This document shows positions 16,856 to 26,340 of a stretch of 64,000 nucleotides of DNA, one piece after another; the stretch's first letter is position 1, and each line of letters opens with the position of its first letter. This DNA comes from Pseudomonadota bacterium (GTDB lineage Bacteria > Pseudomonadota > Alphaproteobacteria > Sneathiellales > Sneathiellaceae), in contig JANSXH010000006.1 in the NCBI GenBank assembly GCA_024743055.1, forward strand, positions 124,001 through 188,000. The letters run 5' to 3'. The translations under genes were made by a program, and so were the position numbers. The notes beneath the pieces were generated by a model, which saw only the letters and a program-made list of their open reading frames with translations, did not search any database and was not told where the DNA came from.

Positions 16856-16976
16856 GGCCCCAAAAGCTGTCCTTATGAGTATATCAATATTTTCCATAAT
16901 ATATATTATGCGTTAAATATCTACGTAGGGAGGGATTCTATAACTCTTGCTACAATCCCTGCTCTCACGGCCAAAT
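16856..16976. other. Convergent intergenic region with two dyads
   Basis: Between two convergent genes lie a perfect 16-bp AT-only palindromic core (16895-16910) and the arms AGGGATT/AATCCCT (16931-16937 and 16954-16960) with a 16-base loop. Either may help end transcription, but neither has a proper T tract. Confidence 0.3.
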
Positions 16977-17405
16977 CTACAAATCATACTCGCTGAGATC
17001 TTCCGGTGCATGCAGCAGCGTGCCGTCATATTTCTTCAGGTCATCATTCATTTGCAGCCAGGGTAACTTGCTCTGATAGTTCACATGGAATGTCGGTTCG
17101 AAATCCTCGGGGTTTTCCAAGGACGCCGCATAGAGATGCATCCCTCCTGCATAATGATCCGCTTCAAATCCCATGGGTGAACCGCAATCTTCGCAAAAAT
17201 GTCGGAACACGCCTTTTGAGCTTTCAAGCGTCTTGGTTGCCTCACCCGTCCATTTGAAGTTTCTGAGCGGCACACCGAGCCAGGCGACAACCGGAGCCGC
17301 GCAGTTACGGCGGCAGTCGTCGCAGTGGCAGTAACAGGCCCAGGTCACCTCGCCTTCATATTCCCACGTCGTTTTTTTACAAAGGCAGTATCCGCGTGTT
17401 GTCAT
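16977..17405 (-). CDS. GFA (glutathione-dependent formaldehyde-activating/CENP-V) family protein
   Basis: 142 residues with the zinc-binding cysteine pattern of the GFA fold: GYCLCKKTTW, CYCHCDDCRR and later HFCEDCGSPMG. Named after Gfa, once thought to speed formaldehyde-glutathione adduct formation; most members are uncharacterised. The gene is 14 bases downstream of the zinc-ribbon gene and 424 bases downstream of recX on the same strand. Confidence 0.9.
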   Translation of the reverse strand: MTTRGYCLCKKTTWEYEGEVTWACYCHCDDCRRNCAAPVVAWLGVPLRNFKWTGEATKTLESSKGVFRHFCEDCGSPMGFEADHYAGGMHLYAASLENPEDFEPTFHVNYQSKLPWLQMNDDLKKYDGTLLHAPEDLSEYDL

Positions 17406-17419
17406 TTGTGTTTCCTGTT

Positions 17420-17812
17420 TTAGCTGCTCTTTCGGGCCGCAAATCGTGCCAAAATATCGTCAAGGCCCATATACTTGAATTTCAGCTCCCAGTGCTGACG
17501 ATCAAGATTGGCTTGTGCCCATTCCTGATCACCTGCGTTCCGTCGATACAACGCCATGGCGGCCTGTAATTTGTCCTCGTCCACCTCCAGCTCCTTTTCC
17601 CTGATTTTCGCGTTTACCAGAGCTTCCAGATCCGGAATTTTTTCTTCATAGAAGCTCGGTGGATCCGGCTGCAGCTTGACCTTTACAATGTCATAACCGC
17701 AATGAGCACAAGGCGCCGGCGGTTTTGAAAATGCAATTTCAAACGGCTCATTACAATTCGGACATGGCACAATAACTGGTTTCATACTGGATGGATCGTT
17801 AAGTTTTGCCAT
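17420..17812 (-). CDS. Zinc-ribbon protein of unknown function
   Basis: 130 residues. Two CxxC knuckles (CPNCNEPFE and CAHCGYD) at residues about 18-40 form a small zinc ribbon. The rest is charged and helical (LEALVNAKIREKELEVDEDK), then a Trp-rich tail (WAQANLDRQHWELKFKYMG). The start is taken at MAKLND. No named family recognised. Follows recX by 17 bases, probably one transcript. Confidence 0.7.
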   Translation of the reverse strand: MAKLNDPSSMKPVIVPCPNCNEPFEIAFSKPPAPCAHCGYDIVKVKLQPDPPSFYEEKIPDLEALVNAKIREKELEVDEDKLQAAMALYRRNAGDQEWAQANLDRQHWELKFKYMGLDDILARFAARKSS

Positions 17813-17829
17813 TAAGCTGCTCCCTCGGC

Positions 17830-18420
17830 TTAAGCTGGGCTTTCCGCGATAATGTCTTCCACTTCCTCGCTGGAGGTCAAGGACAATAGACGTTTTGCGG
17901 TATCATAGGAGAAGCCATTGCGGGCCAGAGATGCCATTTCCTTCTGATAGCGCTCAGACCGCGTGTTTTCCGGCTTATAGGGGCCGAATTTACGTTTTCG
18001 AACATACCGGGCGGCGGCCTGCAGGTCGCGCGTCTTTGGGCTGCCGTCAAGCGCTGACAGAGCGTCCCCGACCTGCTCCTCAGTGAACTCCAGTTGCAGG
18101 AGCTTGTTTCGGATATAGCTCGTGGATTTGCCCTGGCGCACGAGAATCCGGGCCTTACTGTTCGCAAATTCCGCATCATTGAGGATCCCGCTTTTAACAA
18201 GCTTCTCGATCTCCCCATCGATGGAAACCCTAAGATCGGATTCGCTAAGGCCATGTTGCTCCATGCCGGGTTTGGCCTTTGTGAACAGATGTTGGCGCAT
18301 CTTCATGGTCGTCGCGGGAAATCGATCCAGATAGGACAAAGCCCGCTGACGAAGCCATTGCGGTGTCGGCTCCCGTAATTTTCGCTCCCTCTTCTTATTT
18401 GGCCTCTCATCCTCGTCCAT
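17830..18420 (-). CDS. recX: RecX-family regulator of recombination
   Basis: 196 residues from the ATG at 18420, preceded by GGGGA five bases upstream; a longer frame to 18555 exists but would overlap the mazG start and is not conserved. Helical repeats typical of RecX: LRQRALSYLDRFPATTMKMRQHL, LVKSGILNDAEFANSKA and GKSTSYIRNKLLQL. RecX inhibits RecA filament growth. Divergent from mazG with a 103-bp shared upstream region. Confidence 0.82.
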   Translation of the reverse strand: MDEDERPNKKRERKLREPTPQWLRQRALSYLDRFPATTMKMRQHLFTKAKPGMEQHGLSESDLRVSIDGEIEKLVKSGILNDAEFANSKARILVRQGKSTSYIRNKLLQLEFTEEQVGDALSALDGSPKTRDLQAAARYVRKRKFGPYKPENTRSERYQKEMASLARNGFSYDTAKRLLSLTSSEEVEDIIAESPA

Positions 18421-18523
18421 ATTTCCCCGTTGGTTCCCCTTGAAATAAATGCTACCTGTGGTCCAGCATACAGGAAATCCACCGTCGAGCGATAACCCGA
18501 AAAAACACCCAAACGAGATTTTC

Positions 18524-19354
18524 ATGACCGATCCAGTTCCCGCTTCTCCCATCAATCAGCTTCTCGAAATCATGGCACAGCTGCGCAATCCCGATGGCGG
18601 TTGCCCCTGGGATCTGGAGCAGAATTTTGAAACCATTGCCCCCCATACAATCGAGGAAGCCTATGAAGTGGCAGAAGCCATCGCTAACGGGGACATGGAT
18701 GAGTTGAAGGATGAGCTGGGAGACTTAATGTTTCAGGTCGTCTTTTATGCGCAAATGGCTAAGGAAGAAGGGAAATTTGATTTTGATGACGTGATTACAG
18801 CGATCTCTGAAAAGATGATCCGGCGTCACCCCCATGTGTTTGGCACAGAGGAGATTTCTTCCGCCGATGCCCAAACCCGGGCCTGGGAGGAAACCAAGGC
18901 GATGGAGCGGGCAGCCAAGGAAAAAAATGGCACCAAACAAATTCCTCCTTCAGCTCTGGATGGAGTTGCGAGCAACCTCCCTGCCCTGACACGTGCTGTT
19001 AAACTGCAGAACCGAGCGGCCCGGGTTGGTTTTGACTGGCCCGATATCCTTCCGGTCTTCGATAAAATTACCGAGGAAATAGAAGAGCTTAAGACGGAAA
19101 TCCGGAGTAATGGCTCAAAGGATCGTATTGCGGAAGAATATGGCGACCTGATGTTTGTTCTCGCCAATCTCGGCCGTCATCTGGAAATTGAGCCCGAAAC
19201 CGTGTTGCGTCACGCCAACCGGAAATTCACCCGCCGCTTCGAAGCCGTTGAGCAGCATCTGCGCGATCAGGGAAAAAGTCCTGCTGAGAGCAATCTTGAG
19301 GAAATGGATGAACTTTGGAACAGAGTAAAAAGTGACGAAAAAACAGAATCTTAA
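18524..19354 (+). CDS. mazG: Nucleoside triphosphate pyrophosphohydrolase MazG
   Basis: 276 residues from ATG 18524 (ACGAGA upstream); a longer in-frame ORF from 18449 is unlikely. Two MazG all-alpha NTP-PPase repeats: the first with EEAYEVAEAI and DELGDLMFQVVF, the second with EEIEELKTEI and EEYGDLMFVLANL; their EExxE...ExxD residues bind Mg. Hydrolyses NTPs to NMP and PPi, cleaning up non-canonical nucleotides. Its TAA overlaps the convergent hflX stop (shared TTAA). Confidence 0.95.
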   Translation: MTDPVPASPINQLLEIMAQLRNPDGGCPWDLEQNFETIAPHTIEEAYEVAEAIANGDMDELKDELGDLMFQVVFYAQMAKEEGKFDFDDVITAISEKMIRRHPHVFGTEEISSADAQTRAWEETKAMERAAKEKNGTKQIPPSALDGVASNLPALTRAVKLQNRAARVGFDWPDILPVFDKITEEIEELKTEIRSNGSKDRIAEEYGDLMFVLANLGRHLEIEPETVLRHANRKFTRRFEAVEQHLRDQGKSPAESNLEEMDELWNRVKSDEKTES

Positions 19355-20685
19355 AGAGCTCTATTCAGTTTTTTCTCGAGTCGGCCGCGATTTTCATCTG
19401 ACAGCTTAATTTCCAGATTGACCGCCTCTTCCGTGTCGGTGCGATCCAGCACTGTTCCATGCCGGTAAATCCAGGACAGGGTCTCGCCATCTGTCGCGGG
19501 TAGCTCTATGGACAGAATGGCTTGCCGAGCTGTCAGCATCTGCTCAACCAAAGCAACAAATGCGTCCTCCCCCTCACCCGTTACCGCGGATAGGCCAATG
19601 GCATCTTCCTGACGATCCAAGCTGTTCAGAAGAACCTGTTTATCCTCGTCTTCGAGCAGATCGATCTTGTTGGAGACTTCCAGGTAATGCCCGTCATCAT
19701 CAATATCGACACCAAGCCGAGACAGAACGTCCAGAACATCCTTTTTCTGCGCTTCCGTATCAGTATGGGTGATATCCCGCACATGAACGATCAGATCCGC
19801 TTCAAGCACCTCTTCCAGGGTCGCGCGAAAGGCGGCGACAAGCTCTGTTGGCAGATCAGAGATAAATCCCACCGTATCGGAGAGGATGACTGTCTGCCCA
19901 CCTGGAAGATCGATTTTCCGCATGGTCGGATCAAGGGTCGCAAACAGGAGATCCTTGGCGAAGACGTCAGATTTTGTCAGACGGTTAAACAGCGTGGATT
20001 TTCCGGCATTTGTATAGCCGACAAGAGCCACGATCGGATACGGCACCTTCTTGCGTTTGGAGCGATGCAACTCCCTGGTTCGAACAACCGATTCCAACTG
20101 CCGCTTAATCTTCGTAATACGATCGTCAATCAGGCGCCGGTCAATTTCGAGCTGGGATTCCCCGGGACCACCGATAAAGCTGAGGGAGCCTCTTTGCCGC
20201 TCCAGATGGGTCCAGGACCGGACCAGGCGGGTGCGCTGATAGCTGAGATGGGCCAACTCGACCTGCAAGGCCCCCTCCTTCGTTTGCGCCCGCTCTCCGA
20301 ATATCTCAAGAATTAGACCGGTCCGATCAACAATTTTGACCTTCCATCGACGCTCCAGATTGCGTTGCTGCACCGGGGTTACGGGACCATCTATGATCAC
20401 CACATCGATATGGGCGTTTTTGATGAACTGCCCGAGTTCCGTTATTTTTCCGTCTCCGAATAATGTACCCGGTTTTGGTGCGGATAATGGAACAACCTCG
20501 GAATGGATTATCTCAAGGGAAATGGCCGCCGTCAGCGAAACAGCTTCCTCAAGGCAGCTTTCCGGATCCCGGAGCTTCCTTTTGTCACTTTTCTTGATAA
20601 ACGGGTGTAATACGAGCGCCGATTCGCCTGAAGTTAAACCGTCGCGCTCTGTATCCTGGTATGAATCTGAGATGTTAGATTTCCA
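19351..20685 (-). CDS. hflX: GTPase HflX (start codon unresolved)
   Basis: Frame open from the TGA at 20688-20686 to the stop, about 444 residues, a normal HflX length. The N-terminal HflX domain is clearly encoded (ALVLHPFIKK, PESCLEEAVSLTAAI, GTLFGDGKI, VIIDGPVTPVQQRNLERRWK), then the G domain with G1 ALVGYTNAGKST and DTVGFISDLP. However, no ATG, GTG or TTG occurs in this frame between 20685 and the GTG at 20403, which would delete about 94 conserved residues. Two ATGs at 20689 and 20686 are in other frames; the second reads four codons to TAA and would need a +1 shift. Either a one-base error or mutation, or a non-canonical start. Downstream of hfq by 15 bases. HflX splits or rescues stalled ribosomes. 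Confidence 0.85.
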   Translation of the reverse strand, partial: WKSNISDSYQDTERDGLTSGESALVLHPFIKKSDKRKLRDPESCLEEAVSLTAAISLEIIHSEVVPLSAPKPGTLFGDGKITELGQFIKNAHIDVVIIDGPVTPVQQRNLERRWKVKIVDRTGLILEIFGERAQTKEGALQVELAHLSYQRTRLVRSWTHLERQRGSLSFIGGPGESQLEIDRRLIDDRITKIKRQLESVVRTRELHRSKRKKVPYPIVALVGYTNAGKSTLFNRLTKSDVFAKDLLFATLDPTMRKIDLPGGQTVILSDTVGFISDLPTELVAAFRATLEEVLEADLIVHVRDITHTDTEAQKKDVLDVLSRLGVDIDDDGHYLEVSNKIDLLEDEDKQVLLNSLDRQEDAIGLSAVTGEGEDAFVALVEQMLTARQAILSIELPATDGETLSWIYRHGTVLDRTDTEEAVNLEIKLSDENRGRLEKKLNRAL

Positions 20686-20700
20686 TCATTGTTTGACGGA

Positions 20701-20943
20701 TCAACTCTCCGCCGAGGGATCAAATAACTGTATGGGGCCGGCTGGCATAACAGTTGAGATCGCATGTTTGTAAACCAGCTGTTCATGGCCGTCGCGACGC
20801 AACAGGACGCTGAAGTTATCAAACCAGCTGATTGAACCCTGAAGTTTGACACCATTGACCAAAAATACAGTTACTGGAACTTTATCTTTACGTACTTTAT
20901 TCAGGAAAACGTCCTGGACATTCTGTGATTTCTCAGCGGCCAT
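20701..20943 (-). CDS. hfq: RNA chaperone Hfq
   Basis: 80 residues. Sm1 region ([22 protein letters not shown]) and Sm2 YKHAIST are canonical; the C-terminal tail is short, as in other alphaproteobacteria. Hexameric chaperone for small RNA-mRNA pairing. A 209-bp region separates it from dat, large enough for its own promoter; hflX follows, as in most proteobacteria. Confidence 0.98.
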   Translation of the reverse strand: MAAEKSQNVQDVFLNKVRKDKVPVTVFLVNGVKLQGSISWFDNFSVLLRRDGHEQLVYKHAISTVMPAGPIQLFDPSAES

Positions 20944-21152
20944 CTGGTATTTCTCTCTTCAGTCTTCGCGTTGTCATTTCGGTATCGACAACCCATGTGG
21001 TTCTTATAAAACAAAATGCTAATGCAAAAGGTAAAAAGTTCCCCCCACATAAGGATTTCCGGCGCTAAACACAAGCATTATAACGTGAAAATGGCAACTA
21101 AATCAGAATTTGGTAAAAAAGGCACAATAATATGCGCCTCTCCCCTGCTCGG

Positions 21153-22010
21153 TTACTCTGCTGCGAGCATAAACTCCTGATAAATTTCCCGTAAATCGAG
21201 AGAAATGCTTCCGGGCTGGCCATTGCCAATCACATGATCATCGACTTTGACCACGGGCAAGACATACGAGGTACTACTTGTCAGGAAAACTTCCCGCGCG
21301 TTATGCAGTTCATCGACCGAAAAACTCCTGAATTCAATCTCCAAACCCCGCTTTTCAAGCTCTGCAATCAGAGAGGCTCGTGTAATGCCAGCCAGAATAT
21401 CATTGCTGAGCGGCCGCGTGATGATCTTGCCGTCCTGATCGACGATCCAGGCATTGGTCGAACTGCCCTCGGTCACCATACCATCATCATCGACCTGAAA
21501 GGCCTCATAGGCATCCTTGTCTTTGGCTTCCTGTTTTGCCAGAACATTGGGTAGCAGAGACACCGATTTGATATCTCGGCGGGTCCAGCGAATATCCGGT
21601 ACCGTAATCACAGCAATTCCCTGCTCGGCTGTTTTTGCGGCCTTTTTCATGGACAAGCGTTTGGCCGTCATCACCAGGGCCGGCCTGACATCTTTCGGAA
21701 AAGGATGATCGCGCGGAGCAACACCTCGCGTAACCTGCAGGTAAATAATGCCATTATAAATGCCATTTTGCCGGATCACTTCGCGCATGACGAACTTCAT
21801 GGGCTCCCGATCCATGGGAGCGTCCATTCGTAGTTCGCCTAGGCTGCGCCACAAGCGGTCCAGATGACCCTCCTCGTCGATCATCTTGCCATTGACGATG
21901 GTAACAACTTCATAAACGCCATCGGCAAACTGATAGCCGCGATCCTCCACATGGACGGAGGCCTCACGATGAGGGAGATATTGACCATTTACATAGGCAA
22001 TTCTGGACAT
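21153..22010 (-). CDS. dat: D-amino-acid aminotransferase
   Basis: 285 residues of PLP fold type IV. Catalytic Lys148 in RRDIKSVSLLPN, GHLDRLWRSL (near the carboxylate trap), and TEGSSTNAWIV for the cofactor phosphate. The motif set matches D-alanine aminotransferase rather than IlvE or PabC. Interconverts D-amino acids and 2-oxo acids, for example D-Ala with D-Glu. It lies 15 bases after trkH. A standalone IlvE-like role cannot be fully excluded. Confidence 0.87.
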   Translation of the reverse strand: MSRIAYVNGQYLPHREASVHVEDRGYQFADGVYEVVTIVNGKMIDEEGHLDRLWRSLGELRMDAPMDREPMKFVMREVIRQNGIYNGIIYLQVTRGVAPRDHPFPKDVRPALVMTAKRLSMKKAAKTAEQGIAVITVPDIRWTRRDIKSVSLLPNVLAKQEAKDKDAYEAFQVDDDGMVTEGSSTNAWIVDQDGKIITRPLSNDILAGITRASLIAELEKRGLEIEFRSFSVDELHNAREVFLTSSTSYVLPVVKVDDHVIGNGQPGSISLDLREIYQEFMLAAE

Positions 22011-22025
22011 GTTTATTCCGATCTT

Positions 22026-23513
22026 CTAACGGCGCCACAGGGCCGGGTTCAACAAGGACAGGATGGCAAAAAATTCAAGCCGTCCGATCAGCATAGTTAT
22101 ACATAAAATCCATTTCGACGCATTTGGTAAATCGGCGTAGCTGATAAAATTCTCTGTTCCGACCTCTACATCGGTAATCAGCGGCTGGGCGGCTGATCCG
22201 GCATTGGCGAGATTGGTGATCGCGAGAGAAAAGGCCGATTGAAAATCCAGGCCATTGAAGGCCAGCAACAAGGTAACAACTACCAAAGCCAGGCAATAGA
22301 TGACGAAAAAGCTCCAGGCGGACATGATCTGTTCGCGGGATATCCGCCGGCCACCCCAGGACAGCGGGAAAACGCCGCTTGGGAAGCTGAGCTTCTTGAT
22401 TTCTGTGCCGGACAGTTTCAAGAGAATCAGCACCCGCATCAATTTGATCCCGCCTGCCGTCGATCCGGTGGATCCCCCGACAGAAATCAGGAACAGAATC
22501 AAGAACAAGGCCCCTATGGGCCAATAATATTGCCCGGTATTCGATACAAGTGGCAGGTTGTAGCCGGTTGTCGTGATCGCCGAGACCGTATTGAAAATGG
22601 CGTAGCGAATGGTATCGGGGATACTCATATCAGTGCTGGTCATCATCAACAGGAAAACGGCCAGGCTCCCAAAAACCACCGCCAGAAGCAGATAGCGGTA
22701 TTCCGGATCCTTGAAATAGGATTGCCGATCTCCGTTGAAAAACGACCAATGCAGGGAGAAATTCACGGCACCGGCGATCATAAAAATGATTAAGACAATC
22801 TCGACAGCCCGACTGCCAAAAGCCGTCCCCGCATTATTAGAAACAGTGAAGCCACCAGTCGAAATGGTGCTAAAGGCATAACAGATGGACTCAAAAGCTG
22901 GCATACCGGCAACCCATAACGCGACAATGCAGATGGCCGTCAGCAAGGCATAGATTTTCAGGATGGAGGTAACGGCATATCTGACCCGGCGGGACATGCG
23001 CCGACGCGTACTTTTAGCGATCGCCTGGGTCAGTGGATTATTGCCGGGAACATTAAAGGCTGTGGCCAAAATGGAGACAAAGACAATGATCGCAAAACCG
23101 CCAATCCATTGAATCATGCTGCGCCAAAGCAAAATGCTATGGGACTGGGCATCCAAATCGGTGATGATAGAGGCGCCATTGGTGGTAAAACCCGAGATCG
23201 CCTCGAAATAGGCATTTGTGGCCGAAGGAATGGCATCGCTTAAATAGAAGGGAAGCCCGGCGAAAAGCGGGAGGATCACCCAGATCAATGTGGCGGTGAA
23301 AAAGGTTTCTCGCCGGCCAAGGCTTGTGGCGCCGGTCCGGTTGGCAAACACTAACCCTCCCCCTAAAAACAGGGTAATAATCGCCGACATCAGGAAGCTG
23401 AAGGCAATAAAACTCTGGGAGGCAGCGAGGGCAAACAGAATGGGCAGCGCCATAAGTCCGGAAAGAAGGACCAGAGACCAGCCGAGGATATTAAAGGCAG
23501 GCGCGAACAGCAT
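22026..23513 (-). CDS. trkH: TrkH-family potassium uptake permease
   Basis: 495 residues with many membrane helices and the four pore-loop repeats of the Trk/Ktr superfamily: SGFTTNGASI, STGGFTVSN, TTTGYNLPL and TNLANAGSAA. Forms the inner-membrane K+ channel part, regulated by TrkA from the gene immediately upstream (five-base gap). Lies in the ntrYX-trkAH series, which ties K+ uptake to nitrogen/redox signalling by position only. Confidence 0.94.
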   Translation of the reverse strand: MLFAPAFNILGWSLVLLSGLMALPILFALAASQSFIAFSFLMSAIITLFLGGGLVFANRTGATSLGRRETFFTATLIWVILPLFAGLPFYLSDAIPSATNAYFEAISGFTTNGASIITDLDAQSHSILLWRSMIQWIGGFAIIVFVSILATAFNVPGNNPLTQAIAKSTRRRMSRRVRYAVTSILKIYALLTAICIVALWVAGMPAFESICYAFSTISTGGFTVSNNAGTAFGSRAVEIVLIIFMIAGAVNFSLHWSFFNGDRQSYFKDPEYRYLLLAVVFGSLAVFLLMMTSTDMSIPDTIRYAIFNTVSAITTTGYNLPLVSNTGQYYWPIGALFLILFLISVGGSTGSTAGGIKLMRVLILLKLSGTEIKKLSFPSGVFPLSWGGRRISREQIMSAWSFFVIYCLALVVVTLLLAFNGLDFQSAFSLAITNLANAGSAAQPLITDVEVGTENFISYADLPNASKWILCITMLIGRLEFFAILSLLNPALWRR

Positions 23514-23518
23514 GACGC

Positions 23519-24895
23519 CTAGAAGAACTCAAGACTGACAGAGAACATTTCTTCCACTTTACGCACGGCATTGCGAAGGCCAAGGATCACGACCCGGTCA
23601 TCGGTCTGAATGACAGAATCACCGCGGGGGATCTCAACCTCATTGCCGCGAATAATGGCCCCGATAATCGTTCCCACTGGTAGTTTGATATCGCGAAGCG
23701 GTGTTCCGACCAATTGGGAGGTTTCAAGCGCCTCCCCTTCCACGACTTCAGCCGCGCCATCGCGGAAGGAATGCAGACCGCGGATCCGGCCGCGGCGAAT
23801 ATGACGGAGAATCTCAGAGACCGTCGTCGCTCTCGGATCGACAACCACGTCGATACCGAGAGACGTGACAAGGTTTCCGAACACCGGGTTGTTGATCAAG
23901 GTGACAGCAGTTTCACATCCCTGCCCCTTCGCCAATAACGATGACAAAATATTCACTTCATCATCATTAGTCAGCGCAACGACAGTCTCAGCGCGGGCGA
24001 CATTGGCTTCATGCAGCAGATCGGGGTCAAGCGCGTCGCCGCTCAAAACCACAGTATTCTCAAGATGTTCGAGGATAAACTCCGCCCGCTTCTGGTTTAT
24101 CTCGATCAGCTTGAGGGAGACATTGCGCATATTCTGCTCGATAAAGCGGGCGAGATGCAGGCCGATATTTCCGCCGCCTATGACCACAATGCTCCGTGCT
24201 TCCTGTTCTTCGTGACCAAAGAGCGGCATGGCCCGGGCAACATGATTGGTATCAGCCGCGAAATAGACGTCATCCCCCGGAAACATCTGATCATCACTGG
24301 CCGGGATAAGCATCTTGCCGTCCCGATAGATGGCGACAACAACAATATTGAGATCCGGGAACAGTTCCGTCAACTGGCGCAGCGGCGTATTGACGATGGG
24401 GCAGCTCTCATCCAGGCGAACGCCAATCACCTGAACCAGGCCGTCGGCGAAAGAGACCGTGTCAAAGGCACCCGGGACCTTCAATCTTCGCTCAATGGCC
24501 TGGGCAACTTCGATTTCCGGTGATGTGATCACGTCAATGGGCAGGTTTTCCCTGCTGAACAGATGCGCCCACATGGGTGCCAGATATTGCTGAGAGCGTA
24601 TCCGCGCAACTTTTTTCGGGACATCGAACAGTGAATGGGCGATCTGGCAAGCGACCATATTCACTTCATCACTATAGGTCACAGCAATCAACATATCAGC
24701 ATCGTTAGCCCCGGCCCGGTCGAGCACATCCGGATGGGAGGCATGGCCGACCATGGCCCGGACATCCAGCTCATCACTGATTTTCCGGACCAGATCCGGA
24801 GACTGGTCAATCAGCGTAACATCGTTACTTTCCCGAGCCAGCTGGCGCGCAATATTGGAGCCGACCTGGCCAGCCCCGCAGACAATGACTTTCAT
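23519..24895 (-). CDS. trkA: Trk system regulatory subunit TrkA
   Basis: 458 residues: two tandem RCK modules, each a Rossmann RCK_N (GAGQVGSNIARQLA at residues 7-20; VVIGGGNIGLHLARF at about 232) followed by an RCK_C domain. Binds NAD(H) and nucleotides and gates TrkH. Starts 36 bases after ntrX, ends five bases before trkH. Confidence 0.96.
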   Translation of the reverse strand: MKVIVCGAGQVGSNIARQLARESNDVTLIDQSPDLVRKISDELDVRAMVGHASHPDVLDRAGANDADMLIAVTYSDEVNMVACQIAHSLFDVPKKVARIRSQQYLAPMWAHLFSRENLPIDVITSPEIEVAQAIERRLKVPGAFDTVSFADGLVQVIGVRLDESCPIVNTPLRQLTELFPDLNIVVVAIYRDGKMLIPASDDQMFPGDDVYFAADTNHVARAMPLFGHEEQEARSIVVIGGGNIGLHLARFIEQNMRNVSLKLIEINQKRAEFILEHLENTVVLSGDALDPDLLHEANVARAETVVALTNDDEVNILSSLLAKGQGCETAVTLINNPVFGNLVTSLGIDVVVDPRATTVSEILRHIRRGRIRGLHSFRDGAAEVVEGEALETSQLVGTPLRDIKLPVGTIIGAIIRGNEVEIPRGDSVIQTDDRVVILGLRNAVRKVEEMFSVSLEFF

Positions 24896-24931
24896 TGAGG
24901 TCGCTTCTCCCCCAGTTACCTATACGCTTAC

Positions 24932-26338
24932 CTAGTCGGATACCTTCTTGCGGTCGCCGTTGGCTACACCCAAAGTCTTGATTTTTCGATGCAATGCCGA
25001 TCTCTCCATACCAACAAACGCGGCAGTACGCGAAATATTTCCGCCAAATCGGTTAATTTGTGCTTCAAGATATTCCTTTTCGAACCGTTCGCGGGCATCG
25101 CGAAGCGGCAAGGCCATGATTTCCGTGTTGTCATTCTGGCCGACCATCACCGATTGAGCAGAGCCAGCATCGGCCGGCACCATATCAACGGTAATTGGTG
25201 CTGATTTGTCTCCGGTCGCCAAGATCATGATCTGTTCCATGACGTTTTTGAGCTGACGCACATTCCCGGGCCAGGAGGAGGCCTGAAGGGTGGCAATCGC
25301 ATCCTCCCCAATTTTTCTCACTGGCAATCCTGCACTTTTGGCAAATCTCTCGATAAAGAATCTGGCGAGCGGACCGATATCTTCGGGGCGTTCCTTCAAG
25401 GCGGGAACATTGATTGGCACAACGCCGAGGCGATGATAGAGATCCTGGCGCAGGGAGCCGCTTTCCATTGCTTCCTGCAGGTTCTGACTGGAGGAAGAAA
25501 TGACCCGGACATCGACCTTGATCTTTTCGTTTCCACCCACCCGCTGGAAGGACTGGTCTACGAGTACCCGCAATACCTTTCCCTGTGTTTCCAATGGCAT
25601 ATCGGCTATTTCGTCCAGGAACAGGGTCCCGCCGTGGGCCTGCTCCAGAAGGCCGCGGCGTGCGCCCTTTGTTGAATTCAAGCTGCCGTCCTCAACCCCG
25701 AAAAGCTGAATTTCCAGCCGTTCCGGGGCCATGGTCGCCGCATTGAGAACGACGAAAGGCCCGTTTTGCCGGGTGGATTGAGCATGGATTAGCCGGGCCA
25801 CAACCTCTTTGCCGGAGCCGGAAGGACCGGTGATCAGTACCCGGCTGCCGGTCGGGGCGACTTTCTCAATGGTCTGCTGTAGCTGTGTCATGACATTGGA
25901 CCGGCAAACGAGATCGGTCAGAACCTCTCCCGCCTTGCTTTTAAGCTCTGCTACTTCCCGCCGCAGACGTACGGCTTCCAGGGATCGCTCCACCAATTGC
26001 AGCAGACGTTCGGCTTTGAAAGGCTTTTCGATAAAATCATAGGCGCCCATCTTGATGGTCTGAACGGCAGTTTCAATATTGCCATGGCCAGAGATCATCA
26101 GAACCGGAAGGTCCGCATGGTCTTTCTTGATCTGTTCCAGAATACCCAGGCCATCGAGCTGACTACCTCTGAGCCAGATGTCGAGAATCACCAGGCTCGG
26201 ACGACGATGGGCAATTTCCGCAAAACATTCCTCACTGTTGCCGGCCATTCTGGTTTCATAGCCCTCATCTTCAAGAATGCCCGCAATAAGCTCGCGGATA
26301 TCAGATTCGTCGTCGATTATCAAAATGTCCGCAGACAT
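24932..26338 (-). CDS. ntrX: NtrX response regulator
   Basis: 468 residues. Receiver domain with phospho-acceptor Asp53 (ILDIW); AAA+ domain with Walker A GPSGSGKE (171-178) and FLDEIADMP; Fis-type HTH at the C-terminus (RTAAFVGMERSALHRKI). The sigma-54-contacting GAFTGA loop is absent: the segment after LFG reads VEDGSLNSTKGAR, as is usual for NtrX. Thus it probably controls transcription without activating sigma-54. Paired with NtrY two bases upstream. Confidence 0.95.
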   Translation of the reverse strand: MSADILIIDDESDIRELIAGILEDEGYETRMAGNSEECFAEIAHRRPSLVILDIWLRGSQLDGLGILEQIKKDHADLPVLMISGHGNIETAVQTIKMGAYDFIEKPFKAERLLQLVERSLEAVRLRREVAELKSKAGEVLTDLVCRSNVMTQLQQTIEKVAPTGSRVLITGPSGSGKEVVARLIHAQSTRQNGPFVVLNAATMAPERLEIQLFGVEDGSLNSTKGARRGLLEQAHGGTLFLDEIADMPLETQGKVLRVLVDQSFQRVGGNEKIKVDVRVISSSSQNLQEAMESGSLRQDLYHRLGVVPINVPALKERPEDIGPLARFFIERFAKSAGLPVRKIGEDAIATLQASSWPGNVRQLKNVMEQIMILATGDKSAPITVDMVPADAGSAQSVMVGQNDNTEIMALPLRDARERFEKEYLEAQINRFGGNISRTAAFVGMERSALHRKIKTLGVANGDRKKVSD

Positions 26339-26340
26339 GA

